Below the pieces are notes generated by a model that saw only the letters and a list, made by a program, of their open reading frames with translations, made no database searches and had not been told where the DNA came from. The translations under genes and the position numbers were made by a program. DNA of 34,456 nucleotides from Peptococcaceae bacterium BICA1-8 (GTDB lineage Bacteria > Bacillota > Peptococcia > Peptococcales > BICA1-8): contig JUEF01000113.1 of the NCBI GenBank assembly GCA_000802045.1, positions 1 to 34,456 of the forward strand, given 5' to 3'. Below, one piece after another: positions 7,241 through 17,012 of the stretch (position 1 is its first letter; each line of letters starts with the position of its first letter).

Positions 7241-8245
7241 CTACTTATTTTTACTTAACTCGTATGCAACATCAACAATCATATCTTCCTGACCGCCAAC
7301 TGTTCTTCTTTGTCCCATTTCAAACAAAATATCTCTAGCATCAACACCGAATTTTTCAGCTGCTCGGAGAGCATGTAACAAGAAGCTGCCATAAACACCA
7401 GCATAACCGATAGTTAACGAGTTTTTATCAATGACTATAGGCCGTTTCATTTTAGGAACAACTACATCATCAGCTACATCCATTATTTTATAAAGGTCTA
7501 TTCCGGTTTCATAGCCTAGTTTGTGTAAAACGGCAACTAAAACCTCTATTTGAGTATTACCAGCACCAGCACCTAGTCCTTTACAGGTGGCATCCACTAA
7601 ATCGGCACCGGCCTCAATAGCCGCTAGAGTATTAGCTACAGCTAAGCCTAAATTATTATGGGCATGATGCCCTATAGGTAAACCGGTAGCTTCCTTGACA
7701 GCCTTAATCCTTTCAAAAACACCCTGAGGTGTTAATGCACCGGCAGAATCAGTAACGTAAATGGTATCTGCGCCATAACTTGCAAAAAGCTTAGCCTGTT
7801 CTACTATTGTTTTCACATCAGCCATATGGGTCATCATCAAGAAACCTACTGCTTCCATTCCTAAATCTTTTGCTAATTTAATATGTTGTTCACCCACATC
7901 AGCTTCAGTTACATGGGTGGCAACGCGGGCTACCTTTGCACCATATTTTGCAGCTGCTTCCAATTCCTTTTTAGTGCCAATACCAGGTAATAGCAATACA
8001 TCAAGTTTAGCGTTTTTTAGTACTTTGGAAACCGCAGTTACATAATCTTCATCAGAATAAGCTGAAAAGCCATATTGAAAAGAAGAACCTCCTAATCCGT
8101 CACCATGACCTATTTCAATTGTATCAACACCAGCCTCATCAAGACTCTTAGCAATTTCAGCCATATCATCAGGTGAAAATTGATGGCTGACTGCGTGCAT
8201 ACCATCTCTTAATGTAGTATCGATTATTCTAATTTTTCTCCCCAT
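7241..8245 (-). CDS. dmpG: 4-hydroxy-2-oxovalerate aldolase
   Basis: This 334-residue DRE-TIM metallolyase cleaves 4-hydroxy-2-oxopentanoate to pyruvate and acetaldehyde. Key parts are present: TTLRDGMHAVSH with R13 and D14, and GHHAHNNLGLAVAN with metal-binding H194 and H196. Length and motifs are canonical for DmpG/MhpE. Its ATG follows directly on the stop of the acetaldehyde dehydrogenase gene, fitting the known DmpG-DmpF complex that channels the aldehyde. It ends the iclR-dmpF-dmpG transcript. The usual upstream hydratase and ring-cleavage genes are absent, so its substrate probably comes from the dehydratases in the next operon. Confidence 0.93.
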   Translation of the reverse strand: MGRKIRIIDTTLRDGMHAVSHQFSPDDMAEIAKSLDEAGVDTIEIGHGDGLGGSSFQYGFSAYSDEDYVTAVSKVLKNAKLDVLLLPGIGTKKELEAAAKYGAKVARVATHVTEADVGEQHIKLAKDLGMEAVGFLMMTHMADVKTIVEQAKLFASYGADTIYVTDSAGALTPQGVFERIKAVKEATGLPIGHHAHNNLGLAVANTLAAIEAGADLVDATCKGLGAGAGNTQIEVLVAVLHKLGYETGIDLYKIMDVADDVVVPKMKRPIVIDKNSLTIGYAGVYGSFLLHALRAAEKFGVDARDILFEMGQRRTVGGQEDMIVDVAYELSKNK

Positions 8246-9127
8246 TTAATTCCCCTCCTTGGCTTCAAGTAAGCTTTGTGCAATCCTGTCACCAGCCGCC
8301 GCTGCTGCCGCTGTCATGATATCCAAGTTTCCGGCGTATTTAGGAAGATAATGGCCTGCTCCTTCAATTTCCAGCATGACAGTTACCTTATCACCTTCAA
8401 TAATAGGCGGTACCTTCAACTGATAACCTGGCACATACTGTTTAACCTTCTCAACCATTTCTAAAACAGCTCTCGTTATTTCCTTTTCGTCGGGATTAGC
8501 AACCCGGGTATAGATAGTATCCCGCATCATAATAGGAGGCTCAGCTGGATTTAAGATGATAATAGCTTTCCCTTTATCAGCTCCCCCAACTTCCACTAAT
8601 CCTCTGGCCGTTGTTTGGGTAAATTCATCAATATTCTGTCTAGTACCAGGTCCTGCACTTTTACTAGAGATTGTTGCTACTATTTCGGCATACTTAACAT
8701 CAGCTACTTTGTTAATTGCAGCTACTATAGGTATTGTAGCCTGACCACCACAGGTTACTAAGTTAACATTTGGACTTTTTAGATGTTCTTCTAAATTTAC
8801 TACAGGAACTACATAGGGTCCGACTGCTGCCGGTGTTAGGTCAATGGCTATCTTGTTATTCTCTTTTAGTAATGGAGCATGGATTAAATGAGGCCTTGCC
8901 CCAGTTGCATCAAAAACAATTTTAATTTCTTCATTAGCAAGAATTGCATCAATGCCCTCATGGGAAGTCTTGAAGCCATTCTCTCGAGCCAGCTTCAATC
9001 CTTCAGATTCTGGAATAATTCCCACAACCATATCCAGCTCAATGTACTTTCGATCCATCAGTTTATACATCAGGTCTATTCCAATATTACCTGGTCCAAT
9101 GATGGCTGCTTTAATTTTAGTTGTCAC
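8246..9127 (-). CDS. dmpF: acetaldehyde dehydrogenase (acylating)
   Basis: A 293-residue NAD- and CoA-dependent dehydrogenase converting acetaldehyde to acetyl-CoA. The NAD-binding IGPGNIG is at about 10-16 and the catalytic Cys126 lies in [10 protein letters not shown], the classic DmpF/MhpF site. Length is slightly short of the 300-320 usual but complete at both ends. It is sandwiched between the IclR regulator (27-base gap) and the aldolase (no gap), matching the conserved DmpFG gene pair. Acetyl-CoA made here would be usable for ATP by phosphotransacetylase/acetate kinase, which are not in the window. Confidence 0.94.
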   Translation of the reverse strand: MTTKIKAAIIGPGNIGIDLMYKLMDRKYIELDMVVGIIPESEGLKLARENGFKTSHEGIDAILANEEIKIVFDATGARPHLIHAPLLKENNKIAIDLTPAAVGPYVVPVVNLEEHLKSPNVNLVTCGGQATIPIVAAINKVADVKYAEIVATISSKSAGPGTRQNIDEFTQTTARGLVEVGGADKGKAIIILNPAEPPIMMRDTIYTRVANPDEKEITRAVLEMVEKVKQYVPGYQLKVPPIIEGDKVTVMLEIEGAGHYLPKYAGNLDIMTAAAAAAGDRIAQSLLEAKEGN

Positions 9128-9154
9128 AAAAAAACCTCCTTGATTTTTTTAGCT

Positions 9155-9928
9155 CTATTCCATATACCCCAATTTACGGGAAATTTCCAGTGCAGAATAT
9201 TTGACCGGTAGAGTCAATTCTTTCATTCGCTTATCATCCATTCTCATTGATGGTCCAGACAAGCTTATAGCTGCCACCACTTCCCCTTTATGATTTTTAA
9301 TAGGTGCTGCTACACACTTTAAGCCTGGCTCTATTTCCTCTAAGTCAAAAGCAAAGCCCTGTTCCCTGACCTTTTGTAACTCACTAAGCAATTTATCTGC
9401 ATCGGTAAGAGTATTGGGTGTATATTGAATAAGACCTTTATTTATTACGGATTTTAATGTATTTTCAGGTAAAAATGCTAATAAGCATTTGCCTACACCA
9501 GTACAATACATAGGCAGCCGCGTACCTACCTGGGATAAAATCCGGATAGCACTAGTGCTTTCCTTTTTATCGATATAGATAACCTCATCATGATCACATA
9601 CCACTAAATGTACAGTTTCACCATAGCAATCTACTAACTGGGATATAATCGGGGTAGCAATTCCCCTTAGATCCATTCCTTCCTCAACCAGAATGCCAAG
9701 CTCAAAAAGTTTTAACCCCAGCATATATTTGCCATTCTCGAGGTTCTGTTCTAAATAACCTCTTTTTTCCAAGGTAGCTAATAAACCAAAAACTGTACTT
9801 TTATGTAAGCCTACAGTATTGGCAATTTGTGTAACTCCCAGTTCCTTATTTTTTCGAGAAAAAACCTCTAAGATTTGTAATGCCCTATCAACAGACTGAA
9901 TAAAATTAGATTTAGCTTTAGTTACCAT
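9155..9928 (-). CDS. IclR-family transcriptional regulator
   Basis: With the start at 9928 this is a 257-residue protein. I prefer that ATG because AGAGG lies 7 bases before it; an upstream TTG at 9967 would add 13 unrelated residues. The N-terminal winged helix-turn-helix (SVDRALQILEVF ... GLHKSTVFGLLATLEKRGYL) is followed by the IclR effector domain with the CTGVGKCLLAFLPE segment. IclR proteins bind small organic acids. As first gene of the transcript with dmpF and dmpG it probably controls them, and possibly the TRAP/dehydratase operon upstream. No clear operator could be fixed. Confidence 0.92.
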   Translation of the reverse strand: MVTKAKSNFIQSVDRALQILEVFSRKNKELGVTQIANTVGLHKSTVFGLLATLEKRGYLEQNLENGKYMLGLKLFELGILVEEGMDLRGIATPIISQLVDCYGETVHLVVCDHDEVIYIDKKESTSAIRILSQVGTRLPMYCTGVGKCLLAFLPENTLKSVINKGLIQYTPNTLTDADKLLSELQKVREQGFAFDLEEIEPGLKCVAAPIKNHKGEVVAAISLSGPSMRMDDKRMKELTLPVKYSALEISRKLGYME

Positions 9929-10009
9929 CAGAAAACCTCTGTTCTGTATAGTCGTATCGTGTTTCAAACATATAGCTGTAATTCGCCCATTTGAAGTTAA
10001 ATTCCTGCA

Positions 10010-10034
10010 AAAAGAAAAACCTTTTCAGGTTTTT
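10010..10034 (-). terminator. terminator after panB
   Basis: Stem AAAAACC / GGTTTTT around a six-base loop at 10015-10034, with T-runs on both sides. It closes the TRAP-ilvD-hpcH-panB transcript before iclR and could also work on the plus strand. Confidence 0.65.
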
Positions 10035-10069
10035 TAAGTTTTTATAGTTTTAATTATTGATATAATTTT

Positions 10070-10903
10070 TTAATACAATCTTTTTAAATCCTCATCATTC
10101 ATTGAAAATCCATGCTTGGCTTCAGGATATATATCTTCATCTATTTCTTTACACCATGTATTAAACACTTCAACCATTTGAGTACCCATTTGAGCATACT
10201 GTTTTACAAATTTAGGTACAAATTTATCAAAAATACCCAGTAAATCATAGGCATTTAAATTTTGTGCTGTAGTATGTTGACCAGCACCACAGCCAATTGT
10301 CGGTATTCTTAGTTTATCATCAATTATTTTTACTAAAGCTGTCGGTATGCATTCCAGTACGATAGCAAAAACTGCCGCTTCTTCAAGAGCTAGAGCTTCA
10401 TTTAACAGTTTTTCCGCTGCTTCAGCGCTTTTTCCCTGTACTTTAAAGCCACCTAGCATAGTTGCGCTTTGTGGAGTTAAACCGATATGAGCTACAACAG
10501 GAATACCTGCATCAACTACTGCTTTAACTGTATCTACAACCTTCATTCCGCCTTCAATCTTTACGCAGTCAGCACCAGCTTTAAGTATTTTACCTGCATT
10601 TCTTATTGCTTCCTCTTTACTAACCTGATAAGAAAGAAAGGGCATATCACCAACAACAAAGGTATTTGGAGCACCTTTTCTTACAGCTTTCACATGATAT
10701 AAAATATCTTCGATATTTACCGGAATGGTCCCATCGTGTCCTTGAATTACCATTCCTAATGAGTCCCCCACTAGGATAACTTCTGCCTCGGACCTGTCTA
10801 CCATTAAGGCAAAAGGATAATCATATACCGTTATCATCTTAAATTTCTTTCCATTTTGTTTCTTCTCCATTAGTTCCGGAATGGTGATTTTCATCTTTGT
10901 CAT
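10070..10903 (-). CDS. panB: PanB-family ketopantoate hydroxymethyltransferase / 2-oxoacid aldolase
   Basis: With the ATG at 10903 (AGGAGG 9 bases upstream) this is 277 residues; an upstream start at 10942 would add a tail unlike the family. PanB makes ketopantoate from 2-oxoisovalerate and methylene-tetrahydrofolate. Metal ligands D47, D86 and E117 and catalytic E184 are all in place, as are VGDSLGMVIQGHD and HIGLTPQS. The usual CDGQVLV after GAG is TTAQNLN (211-217), an unusual change near the active site. panC and panD are not adjacent; instead it ends an operon of a TRAP transporter, two dehydratases and an aldolase. It may therefore work as a catabolic retro-aldolase rather than in coenzyme A synthesis. 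Confidence 0.85.
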   Translation of the reverse strand: MTKMKITIPELMEKKQNGKKFKMITVYDYPFALMVDRSEAEVILVGDSLGMVIQGHDGTIPVNIEDILYHVKAVRKGAPNTFVVGDMPFLSYQVSKEEAIRNAGKILKAGADCVKIEGGMKVVDTVKAVVDAGIPVVAHIGLTPQSATMLGGFKVQGKSAEAAEKLLNEALALEEAAVFAIVLECIPTALVKIIDDKLRIPTIGCGAGQHTTAQNLNAYDLLGIFDKFVPKFVKQYAQMGTQMVEVFNTWCKEIDEDIYPEAKHGFSMNDEDLKRLY

Positions 10904-10938
10904 TAAACTAATCCTCCTCGTAGCTTTATGGTAGATCA

Positions 10939-11736
10939 TCACCCCAGACGGGGTGATGATCCTTCAAAGGGGGTGGATGAAAAATTATCTTTAAAAGATT
11001 TACATGCATCATAAAATACTTTGGTATCAACGGAAAAGGAAATAAGCTTAAACCCTTTCTCTATCCAAACCCTTATACTATTAGGGTCAGTAGTGAAAAT
11101 ACCTACAGGAATTCCCATTTCTGAACAAATATTAATAATCTTATCTATTTCATCTAACACTTTTTTATTATTTACATCACCAGGTATTCCTAGAGACTGT
11201 GATAGATCATAAGGTCCAATTGTAACCCCGTCAATTCCTCCGACATCTAAAATGGATTCAATATTATCAATACCGGATTTGCCCTCAATTAATAATATAA
11301 TTGAGGTTTTTTCATTTACCTCCGAGAAATATTCATCTCCAGCTCTACTTCCATAGTGATTAGCTCTAACAAATGGATTAGCCCCCCTATTACCATGGGG
11401 ATAAAACCTGGCTGCATTTACTGCCTTTAAAGCTACTTCCTTGCTAGATATGCCTGGAATAACTATACCTTCCGGCTTCATATCAAGGGCTTTTGATATA
11501 TTAACAGCACTAGAATCAGCAACTCTAATTAAAGGGGATATTCCTGCAGAAGCTGCAGCCCTCACCATGTTTACTGCCGTTTGTTCGTTGATAGCACCAT
11601 GTTCTAAATCAACTACTCCATAATCAAAGCCAGTATAGCCCAAAATTTCTATTAATTCGGGAGTGGGACAAAGCATAAACATTCCTAGAAGGGGCTTTGA
11701 ACTTCTAAGTTTTTCTTTAAACAATAACTTTTTCAT
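10939..11736 (-). CDS. HpcH/HpaI-family 2-oxo-3-deoxy acid aldolase
   Basis: With the ATG at 11736 the protein has 265 residues; the frame stays open upstream inside ilvD, but those residues are only a shadow of that gene. Class II aldolase signatures are VVDLEHG at 41-47 (base and His), an [10 protein letters not shown] metal-Glu loop and [12 protein letters not shown]. Members cleave 2-keto-3-deoxy sugar acids (glucarate, rhamnonate) or 4-hydroxy-2-oxoheptanedioate to pyruvate and an aldehyde. The start lies 20 bases inside the end of the ilvD paralogue, so translation is coupled. Placement right after two dehydratases fits a sugar-acid type dehydration-then-cleavage route. Confidence 0.9.
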   Translation of the reverse strand: MKKLLFKEKLRSSKPLLGMFMLCPTPELIEILGYTGFDYGVVDLEHGAINEQTAVNMVRAAASAGISPLIRVADSSAVNISKALDMKPEGIVIPGISSKEVALKAVNAARFYPHGNRGANPFVRANHYGSRAGDEYFSEVNEKTSIILLIEGKSGIDNIESILDVGGIDGVTIGPYDLSQSLGIPGDVNNKKVLDEIDKIINICSEMGIPVGIFTTDPNSIRVWIEKGFKLISFSVDTKVFYDACKSFKDNFSSTPFEGSSPRLG

Positions 11737-13447
11737 TATTATCAACTCTTTCAAATACAGCACCTTTAGCAGCAGAACTAACCTGCTTTGCATAGCGCTT
11801 AAGATAACTATCCTCAGGCATATCCGGATGGTTGGATATACCTTGTTTAAATCTTTCCTTCTGTGCCTCAGAAGATATCCAAATATCATATCTTTTCATT
11901 AGTATCTCCTTAGATACTTCCAGATCAATAGTCCCCTTATTAAGGTCAAAGGAAATATAATCTCCATCCTCAACTAAAGCAATTGGACCTCCTTCAGCAG
12001 CTTCAGGTGATATATGACCTATTGCCGGTCCTCGAGTTGCACCTGAAAAACGCCCGTCGGTTACTAATGCAACTGATTTTTCCAATCCCATTCCAAATAA
12101 TGTGCCAGTAGCAGTAACCATTTCTCTCATACCGGGTCCGCCTTTAGGTCCTTCATAACGCACCACAATAACCTCGCCTGGTTTTACTTCTCCAGCAAAA
12201 AGGGCATCTAGTGCCTTTATTTCCGAGTTAAACACTCTGGCAGGTCCTCGATGAACAAACATTTCAGGGAATACACCGGCTTTTTTACATACTGCTCCGT
12301 CCGGAGCTAAACTTCCTTCTAGGCATATCAAACCGCCTTCTTTTGAGTACGCCTTTTCAAAAGGTCTTATTACTTCTTGGTCAACTATTTTTGTTTTAGC
12401 TATGTTTTCCCCTATAGTTTTACCCGTTACCGTCATTAAACTGGTATGGATTAAACCCATTTCTGCCATCTGGTTCATTAGAGCACTCAAGCCACCTGCA
12501 CGGTCAAAGTCTTCGGGAAAATGTTCTCCAGCCGGTTTCATTTTAACCATATGGGGAACCTTTCGAGCAAATTCATTAAACTTATCAAAGTTTAGTCTCA
12601 GGCCCCCTGCATGAGCTACTGCAGGCAGATGTAAGGTGGTATTGGTAGAACCGCCAATTGCCATATCAACGGCAATGGCGTTTTCTAAGGCTTCCATAGT
12701 AATAATATCTCGAGGACAAATATTGTTCTCCAAAAGTTCCATTATTTTTATGCCAGATTTTTTCGCTAAAGCCAGCCGCTTTCCCGTAACAGCCATAACA
12801 GTAGAGGATTCTGGTAGAGCCATTCCCATAGCTTCAGTAAGTATATTCATAGTATAAGCTGTTCCCAGCAGATTGCAGCAGCCAGGCCCAGGTAAAATGC
12901 ACTCTTCAAGTTCAGTCAATTCCTCAGGGGACATTTCCCCCCTTTTAACCTTGCCAATTGCTTCATACATATCAGGGAGGCTTACCCTTTTGCCATTCCA
13001 ACAACCGGCATACATAGGTCCACCGCTGATAATTATTGTTGGTATATTCATCCTTAAGGCCGCCATTAACATTGCAGGGCTGATCTTATCACAATTAGTT
13101 ACCAGCACCATGGCATCAAATGCATGGGCATTAACCATTATCTCAATTGAATCTACTATATGTTCTCTGCTGGCAAGAGGGTAAAGCATACCAACATGAC
13201 GCTGGGCAAGACCGTCGCAAACTCCTATAACTGGGAACTCCAAAGGAGTTCCTCCAGCCATGCGAACCCCTTCTTTTACTGCATTTGTTACACTATTCAG
13301 ATGGATATTCCCTGCATGTACTTCATTATATCCGTTGACAACTGCTATAAGAGGACGCTCCATTTCTTCCCTTAAAAACCCAATGGAATGAAACATCATT
13401 CTATTTGTAGCATTTTCCAATCCCCTCAGCATTTTGTGGCTTCGCAT
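11717..13447 (-). CDS. ilvD: IlvD/Edd-family dehydratase, paralogue 1
   Basis: A 576-residue iron-sulfur dehydratase. Cluster-type cysteines are in [13 protein letters not shown] (C119) and [15 protein letters not shown] (C190/C191). [10 protein letters not shown] lacks the third Cys of [2Fe-2S] enzymes, as in [4Fe-4S] members such as E. coli IlvD. Where true IlvD has CxGMFTANSMN, this has [11 protein letters not shown], closer to sugar-acid dehydratases (GTASTMN). The family removes water from 2,3-dihydroxy acids to give 2-oxo-3-deoxy acids. It lies 15 bases after a second paralogue and shares a transcript with TRAP transport genes, so catabolism is more likely than valine/isoleucine synthesis. 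The ATG has GGAGG upstream. Confidence 0.9.
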   Translation of the reverse strand: MRSHKMLRGLENATNRMMFHSIGFLREEMERPLIAVVNGYNEVHAGNIHLNSVTNAVKEGVRMAGGTPLEFPVIGVCDGLAQRHVGMLYPLASREHIVDSIEIMVNAHAFDAMVLVTNCDKISPAMLMAALRMNIPTIIISGGPMYAGCWNGKRVSLPDMYEAIGKVKRGEMSPEELTELEECILPGPGCCNLLGTAYTMNILTEAMGMALPESSTVMAVTGKRLALAKKSGIKIMELLENNICPRDIITMEALENAIAVDMAIGGSTNTTLHLPAVAHAGGLRLNFDKFNEFARKVPHMVKMKPAGEHFPEDFDRAGGLSALMNQMAEMGLIHTSLMTVTGKTIGENIAKTKIVDQEVIRPFEKAYSKEGGLICLEGSLAPDGAVCKKAGVFPEMFVHRGPARVFNSEIKALDALFAGEVKPGEVIVVRYEGPKGGPGMREMVTATGTLFGMGLEKSVALVTDGRFSGATRGPAIGHISPEAAEGGPIALVEDGDYISFDLNKGTIDLEVSKEILMKRYDIWISSEAQKERFKQGISNHPDMPEDSYLKRYAKQVSSAAKGAVFERVDNNEKVIV

Positions 13448-13462
13448 AGAAAACCCTCCATT

Positions 13463-15127
13463 TTATTTTTTAAATATTGCTCCTGTCATTGCGGACATTA
13501 CCTGCTTAGAGTATCTATCTAAATAGCTGCCAGGTTTTACCTTTGATACAGGAGGAGTCCAACTTGCTTTCCTTTTTGCTAACTCATCTTTGCTTATTTC
13601 TAAAGTTACTATTCCTTCGGGAATATCAATACTGATCATGTCATCATCTTGAATAAGAGCTATGGGTCCACCATCGGCTGCTTCAGGAGATACATGTCCT
13701 ATTGCTGCACCAGATGTGCCGCCGGAAAACCTTCCATCTGTGATCAAGGCAACTTGGCTATCTAAACCCATTCCTACAATTGCCGCTGTAGGGGTAAGCA
13801 TCTCCCTCATTCCAGGTCCGCCCTTTGGTCCTTCATATCTTACAACAACTACATCTCCAGGCTTGATTTTTCCACCATAAATAGCTGCCACTGCAGGCTC
13901 TTCCTGATTAAAAACTTTAGCAGGACCCCTATGCTTAAGCATTTCAGGTTTTACAGCAGCACTTTTACATACTGAACCTTCTGGAGCAAGGTTTCCGTAC
14001 AGCAGCTGTATGCCGCCGGTTTTTGAGTAAGGATTATTTATATTTCTAATTACTTCACCGTTTAATACTTTTACACCAGTTACATTTTCCCCTACTGTCC
14101 TGCCGGTAACAGTCATCGTGTTCTTATGAATCAGATTGCAATCTACCAATTGATTCATTAATGCTGATATTCCTCCAGCATAATGAACATCTACAGGATA
14201 ATTACCACCAGGAGCCGGTTTCATTTTGACTAGATGCGGCACTTTCTTTGCCATTTCAGCGAAACTATTAATATCAAAATCAATATCTGCTTCTGCTGCA
14301 AGGGCTGTCAAATGTAGTACAGTATTTGTGGAACCACCAATAGAAAGATCAACAACAATTGCGTTTTCAATTGCATCTTTAGTAATAATATCTAGAGGCA
14401 ATATGTTCTTTTTATAAAGCTCCATTATCTTAATACCAGTTTCTTTCGCTAAGGCTATTCTTCGGCCACTTGCTGCAGGTGTTGTACTACCAGGCAATAC
14501 CATGCCTAAAGCTTCGGATAAAAAGTTCATGGAATTTGCTGTGCCCAATAGATTACAAGCTCCACAACCGGGCAGAGCTTCTCGCTCCATCTGGCCTAAG
14601 TCATCCATGTTTTTTAAGCCTCTAGCTACATCCCCTTGGGCAGCCATAAGATCGGAATAGCCAATTTCCTGCCCTTGGAAGCACCCTGTAGCCATTGGTC
14701 CACCACTGACCATTATTGCAGGTATATTTAGTCTTACCGCCGCCATTAATAATCCAGGCGTTATTTTATCACAGTTTGTCACAAAAACAACTGCATCATA
14801 TTGATGGGCATTAATCATACATTCAATGGAATCACATATTAATTCTCTACTAGCTAGAGGATAATGCATACCATAGTTACCTTGGGCAATGCCATCACAT
14901 ATACCAATTGTAGGGAATTCAATTGGTGTACCACCTGCTGCAATTACTCCTTCTCTTACCGCTTTTGCAATACTATCTAAATGTATATGACCAGGCATAG
15001 TTTCATTTTGAGTATTAACAATTGCCACTAATGGCTTTTCCAGATCTTCTGGTAGAAATCCCATTGAATAGTACAATGCTCTATGGGTTGCTCTTTCCAA
15101 GCCTTTAGTTGTGATATGACTTCTCAT
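13463..15127 (-). CDS. ilvD: IlvD/Edd-family dehydratase, paralogue 2
   Basis: A 554-residue paralogue of the next gene, colinear without gaps over about the first 200 residues. C119 ([13 protein letters not shown]) and C191 ([15 protein letters not shown]) are the visible cluster cysteines, again with [10 protein letters not shown] lacking a Cys. It carries the same GTA variant instead of FTA. Reaction type: dehydration of a 2,3-dihydroxy acid to a 2-oxo acid. Two tandem copies suggest either two substrates or stereoisomers, or a mixed dimer. It follows the TRAP large-subunit gene by 20 bases and precedes the second copy by 15. Likely oxygen-sensitive, as expected of an anaerobe. Confidence 0.9.
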   Translation of the reverse strand: MRSHITTKGLERATHRALYYSMGFLPEDLEKPLVAIVNTQNETMPGHIHLDSIAKAVREGVIAAGGTPIEFPTIGICDGIAQGNYGMHYPLASRELICDSIECMINAHQYDAVVFVTNCDKITPGLLMAAVRLNIPAIMVSGGPMATGCFQGQEIGYSDLMAAQGDVARGLKNMDDLGQMEREALPGCGACNLLGTANSMNFLSEALGMVLPGSTTPAASGRRIALAKETGIKIMELYKKNILPLDIITKDAIENAIVVDLSIGGSTNTVLHLTALAAEADIDFDINSFAEMAKKVPHLVKMKPAPGGNYPVDVHYAGGISALMNQLVDCNLIHKNTMTVTGRTVGENVTGVKVLNGEVIRNINNPYSKTGGIQLLYGNLAPEGSVCKSAAVKPEMLKHRGPAKVFNQEEPAVAAIYGGKIKPGDVVVVRYEGPKGGPGMREMLTPTAAIVGMGLDSQVALITDGRFSGGTSGAAIGHVSPEAADGGPIALIQDDDMISIDIPEGIVTLEISKDELAKRKASWTPPVSKVKPGSYLDRYSKQVMSAMTGAIFKK

Positions 15128-15147
15128 ATTTCATCACCCTTTAAAAT

Positions 15148-16422
15148 TTATTTTCCCAATATGTTTGGCAACCACATTATAATTTCAGGTATATAAGTGA
15201 TTAAAAGAAGTATTGCTGCTTCAACCAATAAGAAGGGAATTATTTTTTTGCTTATTTCTTCAATAGAAATTCTAGCTATTCCGCTTGCAACGAATAAATT
15301 AACTGCCATAGGTGGAGTAATCATTCCAATAGAAGTATTTACAACCATTATTATGCCTAAGGCTATAGGAGGGATCCCTAAAGCATTAGCTAATGGCAAC
15401 AGCATTGGAGTCATCAATAAAATAATTGACTGGGTTTCCAAAAAACATCCTAAAAAAAGCAAAATCAAGTTTATCATTAAAAGAATAATGTACTTATTTT
15501 GAAATAAACCTAGCATCTTTTCAGCTAGCATAGTTGGAATTCCGCCACTGGTCATTAACCATGAGAAAGGCGCGGATAGTGTTACTATAAATAAGATAAT
15601 TGCCGTGCTTGTAGCGGCTTTTGCAAAAATTGCCCTTAATTCAGAGTATTGCAAATCCTTATATATATATTTGCTAACAATAAAAGCATATATGCACGCA
15701 ACAGATGCAGCTTCGGTAGGAGTGAATACTCCTCCGTAAATTCCTCCCAGAATAATTACTGGCATCAATAGCGCCCAAATTGCATCTTTTAATACCAAAA
15801 AAGCACTTTCAGACTTAGTTTCTTCTTTTTTTTCATATCGCCTACACGTCAATATACTTGTAATGATAATACCTAGAGCTAGTAATAAACCTGGTATTAT
15901 TCCCGCAATAAAGAGTGTCCCTATTGAAACAGAGGCTACTATACCATATGTTACCATTGAGATGCTAGGAGGAATAATTACCCCTAATGTTCCTGATGCG
16001 GCTGCAATAGCAGCTGCTTCTGCTTTGGGATATCCTGCCTTAACCATTGCGGGATGCATTAAACCCCCAATCGCAGCAACTGTTGCAGGATTGGATCCGG
16101 AAATAGCACCAAAAAAAGCTGAAGCAGCAGTTGTTATAATAGCTAAGCTGGCCGGAAGCCTTCCCAAAATAACCTTTGCAAATCTAATTAGCCTTACTGA
16201 AATACCGCCCCGTTCCATAAGCTCACCTGCAAGTATGAAAAAAGGAACAGCCATAAAGGGAAAATTATCAATCGAAGTAAACATTCGTTGAGCTATAATT
16301 ACATAGGATGTCATAGAATCTCCGGTTAGTAAGCCCATCAAAACCGCAATACCTAGAGATATGGAAATGGGAATATTCAAAAGCAGCATAACAAATAAAG
16401 TCCCGAATAAGGTTAGTGCCAT
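15148..16422 (-). CDS. dctM: TRAP transporter large permease, DctM type
   Basis: A 424-residue integral membrane protein with about 12 hydrophobic helices and the DctM hallmark YGGVFTPTEAASVACIY. It starts MALTLFGTLFVMLLL and has the GELMERGGIS and SGSNPATVAAIG segments of the family. It is the channel subunit that imports an organic acid using a sodium or proton gradient. The ATG follows the DctQ stop codon with no gap. The operon continues into the dehydratases, so the imported acid is probably their substrate. Confidence 0.95.
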   Translation of the reverse strand: MALTLFGTLFVMLLLNIPISISLGIAVLMGLLTGDSMTSYVIIAQRMFTSIDNFPFMAVPFFILAGELMERGGISVRLIRFAKVILGRLPASLAIITTAASAFFGAISGSNPATVAAIGGLMHPAMVKAGYPKAEAAAIAAASGTLGVIIPPSISMVTYGIVASVSIGTLFIAGIIPGLLLALGIIITSILTCRRYEKKEETKSESAFLVLKDAIWALLMPVIILGGIYGGVFTPTEAASVACIYAFIVSKYIYKDLQYSELRAIFAKAATSTAIILFIVTLSAPFSWLMTSGGIPTMLAEKMLGLFQNKYIILLMINLILLFLGCFLETQSIILLMTPMLLPLANALGIPPIALGIIMVVNTSIGMITPPMAVNLFVASGIARISIEEISKKIIPFLLVEAAILLLITYIPEIIMWLPNILGK

Positions 16423-16923
16423 TTACTCCAGCTCCTTTCCCTCAGTTGGTTGACCATTTAGCTTGAATTCCTTCACAGAGTGCTCAATGGTCCTAAATAC
16501 CATCAGACCGCAACCAACAGGAACAGCTAGATATGCTACCCACATGGGGATATTTAACGCGGGCGATGTTTGTCCCATCATAATCTGGACTTTCATTAAG
16601 TTTATTGATAAGTAAATTACAAAAGTTAAAAAAGACGATATAACTAGAATTTTAAAGATATGAAAATATTTATGTGTTGCTTGAGGCATAGCTTTTACAA
16701 AAACCTCCACAGCAAAATGCCTATTTTTCTTTGCTCCTGTACCAATTCCTAAAAATACTATCCAAATCATCAAATATCTGGCCAGTTCTTCTGCCCACGG
16801 AAGTATTATCAGTTCCGTATACCTAAAAAAAGTCGCCATAAATACCAGGATACACATTAGAGGGAGTAATACAGAAATTATATTTTCTTCGAAGTTGTCT
16901 AACAAACCCAGTATTTTCTTCAT
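16423..16923 (-). CDS. dctQ: TRAP transporter small permease, DctQ type
   Basis: The preferred ATG at 16923 has a GGGGGG-type site before it and gives 166 residues; the frame extends 12 codons further upstream without a good site. Four membrane helices and the WAEELARYLMIWIVFLG motif of DctQ are present. It forms the membrane complex with DctM. It begins about 90 bases after the binding-protein gene, with a hairpin between them. Confidence 0.92.
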   Translation of the reverse strand: MKKILGLLDNFEENIISVLLPLMCILVFMATFFRYTELIILPWAEELARYLMIWIVFLGIGTGAKKNRHFAVEVFVKAMPQATHKYFHIFKILVISSFLTFVIYLSINLMKVQIMMGQTSPALNIPMWVAYLAVPVGCGLMVFRTIEHSVKEFKLNGQPTEGKELE

Positions 16924-16967
16924 CCAAACCCCCCTATTTAATTCTAATAACAACAGCAAGTTTTATT

Positions 16968-17006
16968 TAAAAAATAGAGTACAGCGATGACTGTACTCTA
17001 TTTTTT
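16968..17006 (-). terminator. intra-operon terminator between dctP and dctQ
   Basis: A 14-bp perfect stem (AAAATAGAGTACAG at 16971-16984, loop CGATGA, CTGTACTCTATTTT at 16991-17004) with A/T runs on both sides. Partial termination here would give more binding protein than permease, as is common in TRAP and ABC operons. Confidence 0.8.
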
Positions 17007-17012
17007 TGTCAA

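Noticed and set aside
3573..9959. Shared 8-mer TCGTATCG upstream of the creatininase and iclR genes as an IclR site
   Set aside because: One 8-mer match in 34 kb is expected by chance, it is not palindromic, and no copy is found before dctP.
13300..15010. Missing first iron-sulfur cysteine in both IlvD-like proteins as a defect
   Set aside because: [4Fe-4S] enzymes such as E. coli IlvD also have PGHVHL at this place, so absence of that Cys is normal for the class.
15863..16291. 142-codon plus-strand open frame opposite dctM
   Set aside because: Antisense shadow of a hydrophobic coding region; composition and lack of a ribosome site argue against a gene.
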